Assembly (NCBI RefSeq): GCF_023155275.1 | Contig: NZ_JALMUV010000003.1 | Span: 62,001-126,000 of the forward strand | Source of the DNA: Streptomyces rhizoryzae | GTDB taxonomy: Bacteria; Actinomycetota; Actinomycetes; Streptomycetales; Streptomycetaceae | Direction of reading: 5' to 3' | Length of the DNA: 64,000 nt | Shown: in pieces, positions 62,143-64,000 of the stretch | How positions within the stretch are numbered: the first letter of the stretch is position 1 | Layout of the letters: each line of letters starts with the position of its first letter | Position numbers and translations under genes: made by a program | The notes under the pieces: model-generated | What the model was told of the DNA's origin: nothing | Databases searched by the model: none | The model's input: the letters and a program-made list of their open reading frames with translations, nothing else

Positions 62143-62808
62143 TCAGGCGGGCGCGCCGCCGCCCGCCCGGGGCGGTGCCGGACGGAGGATCAGCGGCAGG
62201 TACACATCGTCCACGATCTCGATGAGGACGGACTCCTCGACCGGCGCGCCGAACAGCAGGAACTCGTTGCGCAGCAGGTCGGTGGCGACCGAGGCCCGGC
62301 GCGAGGTGAGCATCGAGCGGTCGATCTCCCCGCGCTCCACGGCGCGTTCGAGGATGGTGTGCAGGGTCAGCGGTCCGACGGTGTGCACCCGCTCCCGGAT
62401 CAGGGCGGCGAAGTCCGGGTCGCGGGTCATCTCGGCCAGTAGACCGCGCAGGATGCCGCCGAGCGGGCTGGCCATCTTCGCGGCGAGCTGGCGCATCAGC
62501 GCCAGTACGTCCGTCCGGAGCGCACCGGTGTCGGGCAGCCGCACATCGGACATGCCGGCCGACCGGACGGCGTCCATGACCAGTTCGGCGCGGTTGGCCC
62601 AGCGCCGGTAGAGGGCGGCCTTGCCGGTGCGGGCCCGGGCGGCCACCCGTTCCATCGTCAGCGCCGCGTAGCCGGTCTCGCTGAGTTCCTCCAGGGTCGC
62701 CGCCAGGATGGCGTGCTCCAGCTCCGCGCCGCGGCGGCGCGGCCCTTTGCGGTGGTCGGCGGCGGTCGCGGCGCAGGGGCCGGCGGCGGGGTCGGCGTTC
62801 GGTGACAG
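62143..62808 (-). CDS. TetR-family regulator with probable CTG start
   Basis: A 221-residue TetR protein: helix ELEHAILAATLEELSETGYAAL and recognition helix MERVAARARTGKAALYRRW. The first ATG in frame (62655) lies inside the HTH, so it cannot be the start. Upstream the frame is open to a TAG with no ATG, GTG or TTG; CTG at 62808 has CAGGAG five bases before it and gives a normal N-terminal length. Divergent from the P450, with an inverted repeat between, so it probably represses the P450. Confidence 0.8.
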   Translation of the reverse strand: MSPNADPAAGPCAATAADHRKGPRRRGAELEHAILAATLEELSETGYAALTMERVAARARTGKAALYRRWANRAELVMDAVRSAGMSDVRLPDTGALRTDVLALMRQLAAKMASPLGGILRGLLAEMTRDPDFAALIRERVHTVGPLTLHTILERAVERGEIDRSMLTSRRASVATDLLRNEFLLFGAPVEESVLIEIVDDVYLPLILRPAPPRAGGGAPA

Positions 62809-62842
62809 CGTGACTCCTGAAGATGTCCGGAGAGGTCGTTGC

Positions 62843-62882
62843 GTTCTCTATCACGCCAAGCCTATTCTGCCGATTAGAGAAC
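62843..62882. promoter_or_regulatory. Inverted repeat between TetR and P450 genes
   Basis: GTTCTCTA (62843-62850) and TAGAGAAC (62875-62882), 8-bp perfect arms, 24-bp separation. It lies in an AT-richer part of the 119-bp divergent gap; candidate TetR operator. Confidence 0.6.
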
Positions 62883-62927
62883 TCACCGTTCCCTAGCGGT
62901 GGGTGAGGACGATGTCCGAGGGGACCG

Positions 62928-64000
62928 ATGACCGAGACCGCCATGACGCCCCAGATAGCCGACGCCCCCGCATTCCCGAACGACCGCACCTGTCCGTACG
63001 CGTTACCCGAGGGCTACGCCAGGCTCCGGGACGCCGCCGGCGCACTGCACCGGGTCACCCTCTACGACGGCCGCCAGGCATGGGTGGTCACCCGGCACGA
63101 GACCGCCCGCAAGCTGCTCGCCGATCCCCGCCTGTCCTCCGACCGCACCCACCCCGGCTTCCCCGCCACCTCACCGCGGTTCGAGGCGGTGCGGGGGGTC
63201 CGCCCGGCCTTCATCGGCATGGACCCGCCCGAGCACGGCGCCAAACGGCGCATGACCATCAGCGAGTTCACCGTCAAGAAGATCAAGGGCATGCGCGCCG
63301 AGGTCGAGGAGATCGTGCACGGCTTCCTCGACGAGATGCTCGCCGCCGGCCCGCCGGCCGATCTGGTCAGCCAGTTCGCGCTGCCCGTACCGTCCATGGT
63401 CATCTGCCGGCTGCTCGGCGTCCCCTATGCCGACCACGACTTCTTCCAGGACGCCAGCCGGCGCCTCGTGCAGTCGACGGACGCCCAGCAGGCGGTCACC
63501 GCACGCCAGGACCTGTCCGACTACCTGGACGGGCTGATCACCGCCTTCCAGGCCGAGCCCGGCCCCGGCCTCGTCGGCAGCCTGGTCGCCGGGCAGCTGG
63601 CCAACGGCGAGATCGACCGCGAGGAGCTGATCGCCACCGCGATGCTGCTGCTCATCGCCGGCCACGAGACCACCGCGTCGATGACCTCGCTCAGCGTGAT
63701 CGCGCTGCTCGAACACCCCGACCAGTACACCGCGTTGCGGGACGATCCCGGGCTCATCCCCGGCGCCGTCGAGGAACTGCTCCGCTACCTGGCGATCGCG
63801 GACATCGCCGGCGGCCGCGTCGCCACCGCCGACATCGAGATCGACGGCCGGCTCATCCGGGCCGGCGAGGGCGTGATCGTCACCAACTCCATCGCCAACC
63901 GCGACGGTTCGGTGTTCGAGGACCCCGACACCCTCGACATCCGGCGCTCCGCCCGCCACCATCTCTCCTTCGGCTTCGGGGTCCACCAGTGCCTGGGGCA
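62928..64000 (+). CDS. Cytochrome P450 (CYP105-like), 3' truncated by window edge
   Basis: 357 codons visible. P450 landmarks: oxygen-binding I-helix AGHETTAS, K-helix ExxR in EELLRYL, NRDGSVFEDPDTLDI, and the haem loop FGFGVHQCLG at the window edge. N-terminal PYALPEGYARLR resembles Streptomyces CYP105 enzymes. It is a haem monooxygenase needing ferredoxin; a ferredoxin gene often follows but is beyond the window. ATG 62928 follows GAGGGG. Probably controlled by the divergent TetR. Confidence 0.93.
   Translation, partial: MTETAMTPQIADAPAFPNDRTCPYALPEGYARLRDAAGALHRVTLYDGRQAWVVTRHETARKLLADPRLSSDRTHPGFPATSPRFEAVRGVRPAFIGMDPPEHGAKRRMTISEFTVKKIKGMRAEVEEIVHGFLDEMLAAGPPADLVSQFALPVPSMVICRLLGVPYADHDFFQDASRRLVQSTDAQQAVTARQDLSDYLDGLITAFQAEPGPGLVGSLVAGQLANGEIDREELIATAMLLLIAGHETTASMTSLSVIALLEHPDQYTALRDDPGLIPGAVEELLRYLAIADIAGGRVATADIEIDGRLIRAGEGVIVTNSIANRDGSVFEDPDTLDIRRSARHHLSFGFGVHQCLG

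Overview
The window is very GC-rich actinobacterial DNA, almost certainly Streptomyces. The main signs are a chaplin, stand-alone SpoIIE-type PP2C phosphatases, a HbpS/SenS/SenR-type sensing locus, a carbohydrate ABC importer without its own ATPase, and many MarR/TetR/XRE/LysR regulators. Both ends cut genes: a GH15 glucoamylase-like gene on the left and a cytochrome P450 on the right. I saw no rRNA, tRNA, CRISPR array, insertion sequence or replication origin.

Layout. 1-7.6 kb: GH15 enzyme, two SpoIIE-type phosphatases (one a transmembrane Cache-PAS-GAF-SpoIIE-HATPase protein) and a long-form GAPDH. 7.6-23.3 kb: the most novel block. It holds an NAD-dependent sugar epimerase, a NUDIX hydrolase, a GHMP sugar kinase, a radical SAM/SPASM-like enzyme, a sugar ABC importer, an arginine:X amidinotransferase, a HAD hydrolase, an N,N-dimethylformamidase-like protein, a methyltransferase and a GNAT. 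Two paralogous glycosyltransferase-like genes flank it and share an upstream DNA element. I read it as an uncharacterised cluster for a guanidino-(amino)sugar or pseudosugar product; this is inference from gene content. 23.4-31.9 kb: accessory regulators and enzymes (MarR/VOC, TetR/carboxylesterase, SGNH esterase, ATP-grasp, DsbA-like protein without cysteines, GNAT, hydrolase).

31.8-36.4 kb: a polyamine-type potABCD-like importer followed by a truncated NUDIX gene. 36.4-39 kb: SRPBCC protein, and an ArsR-type regulator divergent from a hydrolase across a perfect operator. 39-43.3 kb: a CynR-like regulator divergent from carbonic anhydrase, cyanase and a deaminase, then argG with an apparently leaderless promoter overlapping an ARG-box-like palindrome. 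43.5-53.1 kb: tautomerase, the SenR/SenS/HbpS-like system, an SDR, an XRE-cupin regulator with an EamA exporter and a B3/4 protein, an orphan FabF-like ketosynthase, and a TetR-hydrolase operon.

53.1-61.2 kb is a gene graveyard. It contains a collapsed narGHI relic (2.8 kb of a normally ~7 kb operon), a collapsed pobA, a flavoprotein relic and a quinone-oxidoreductase relic spliced in frame onto a PIG-L deacetylase. Living genes are interspersed: a DUF488-type protein, a chaplin with a polyhistidine tail and two zinc-ribbon proteins. The right end has an O-methyltransferase, a TetR gene whose only credible start is CTG, and a CYP105-like P450.

Positions were read by eye from sequence and translations, so palindrome and promoter coordinates may be off by a base. 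Family assignments rest on motif recognition, not database searches.
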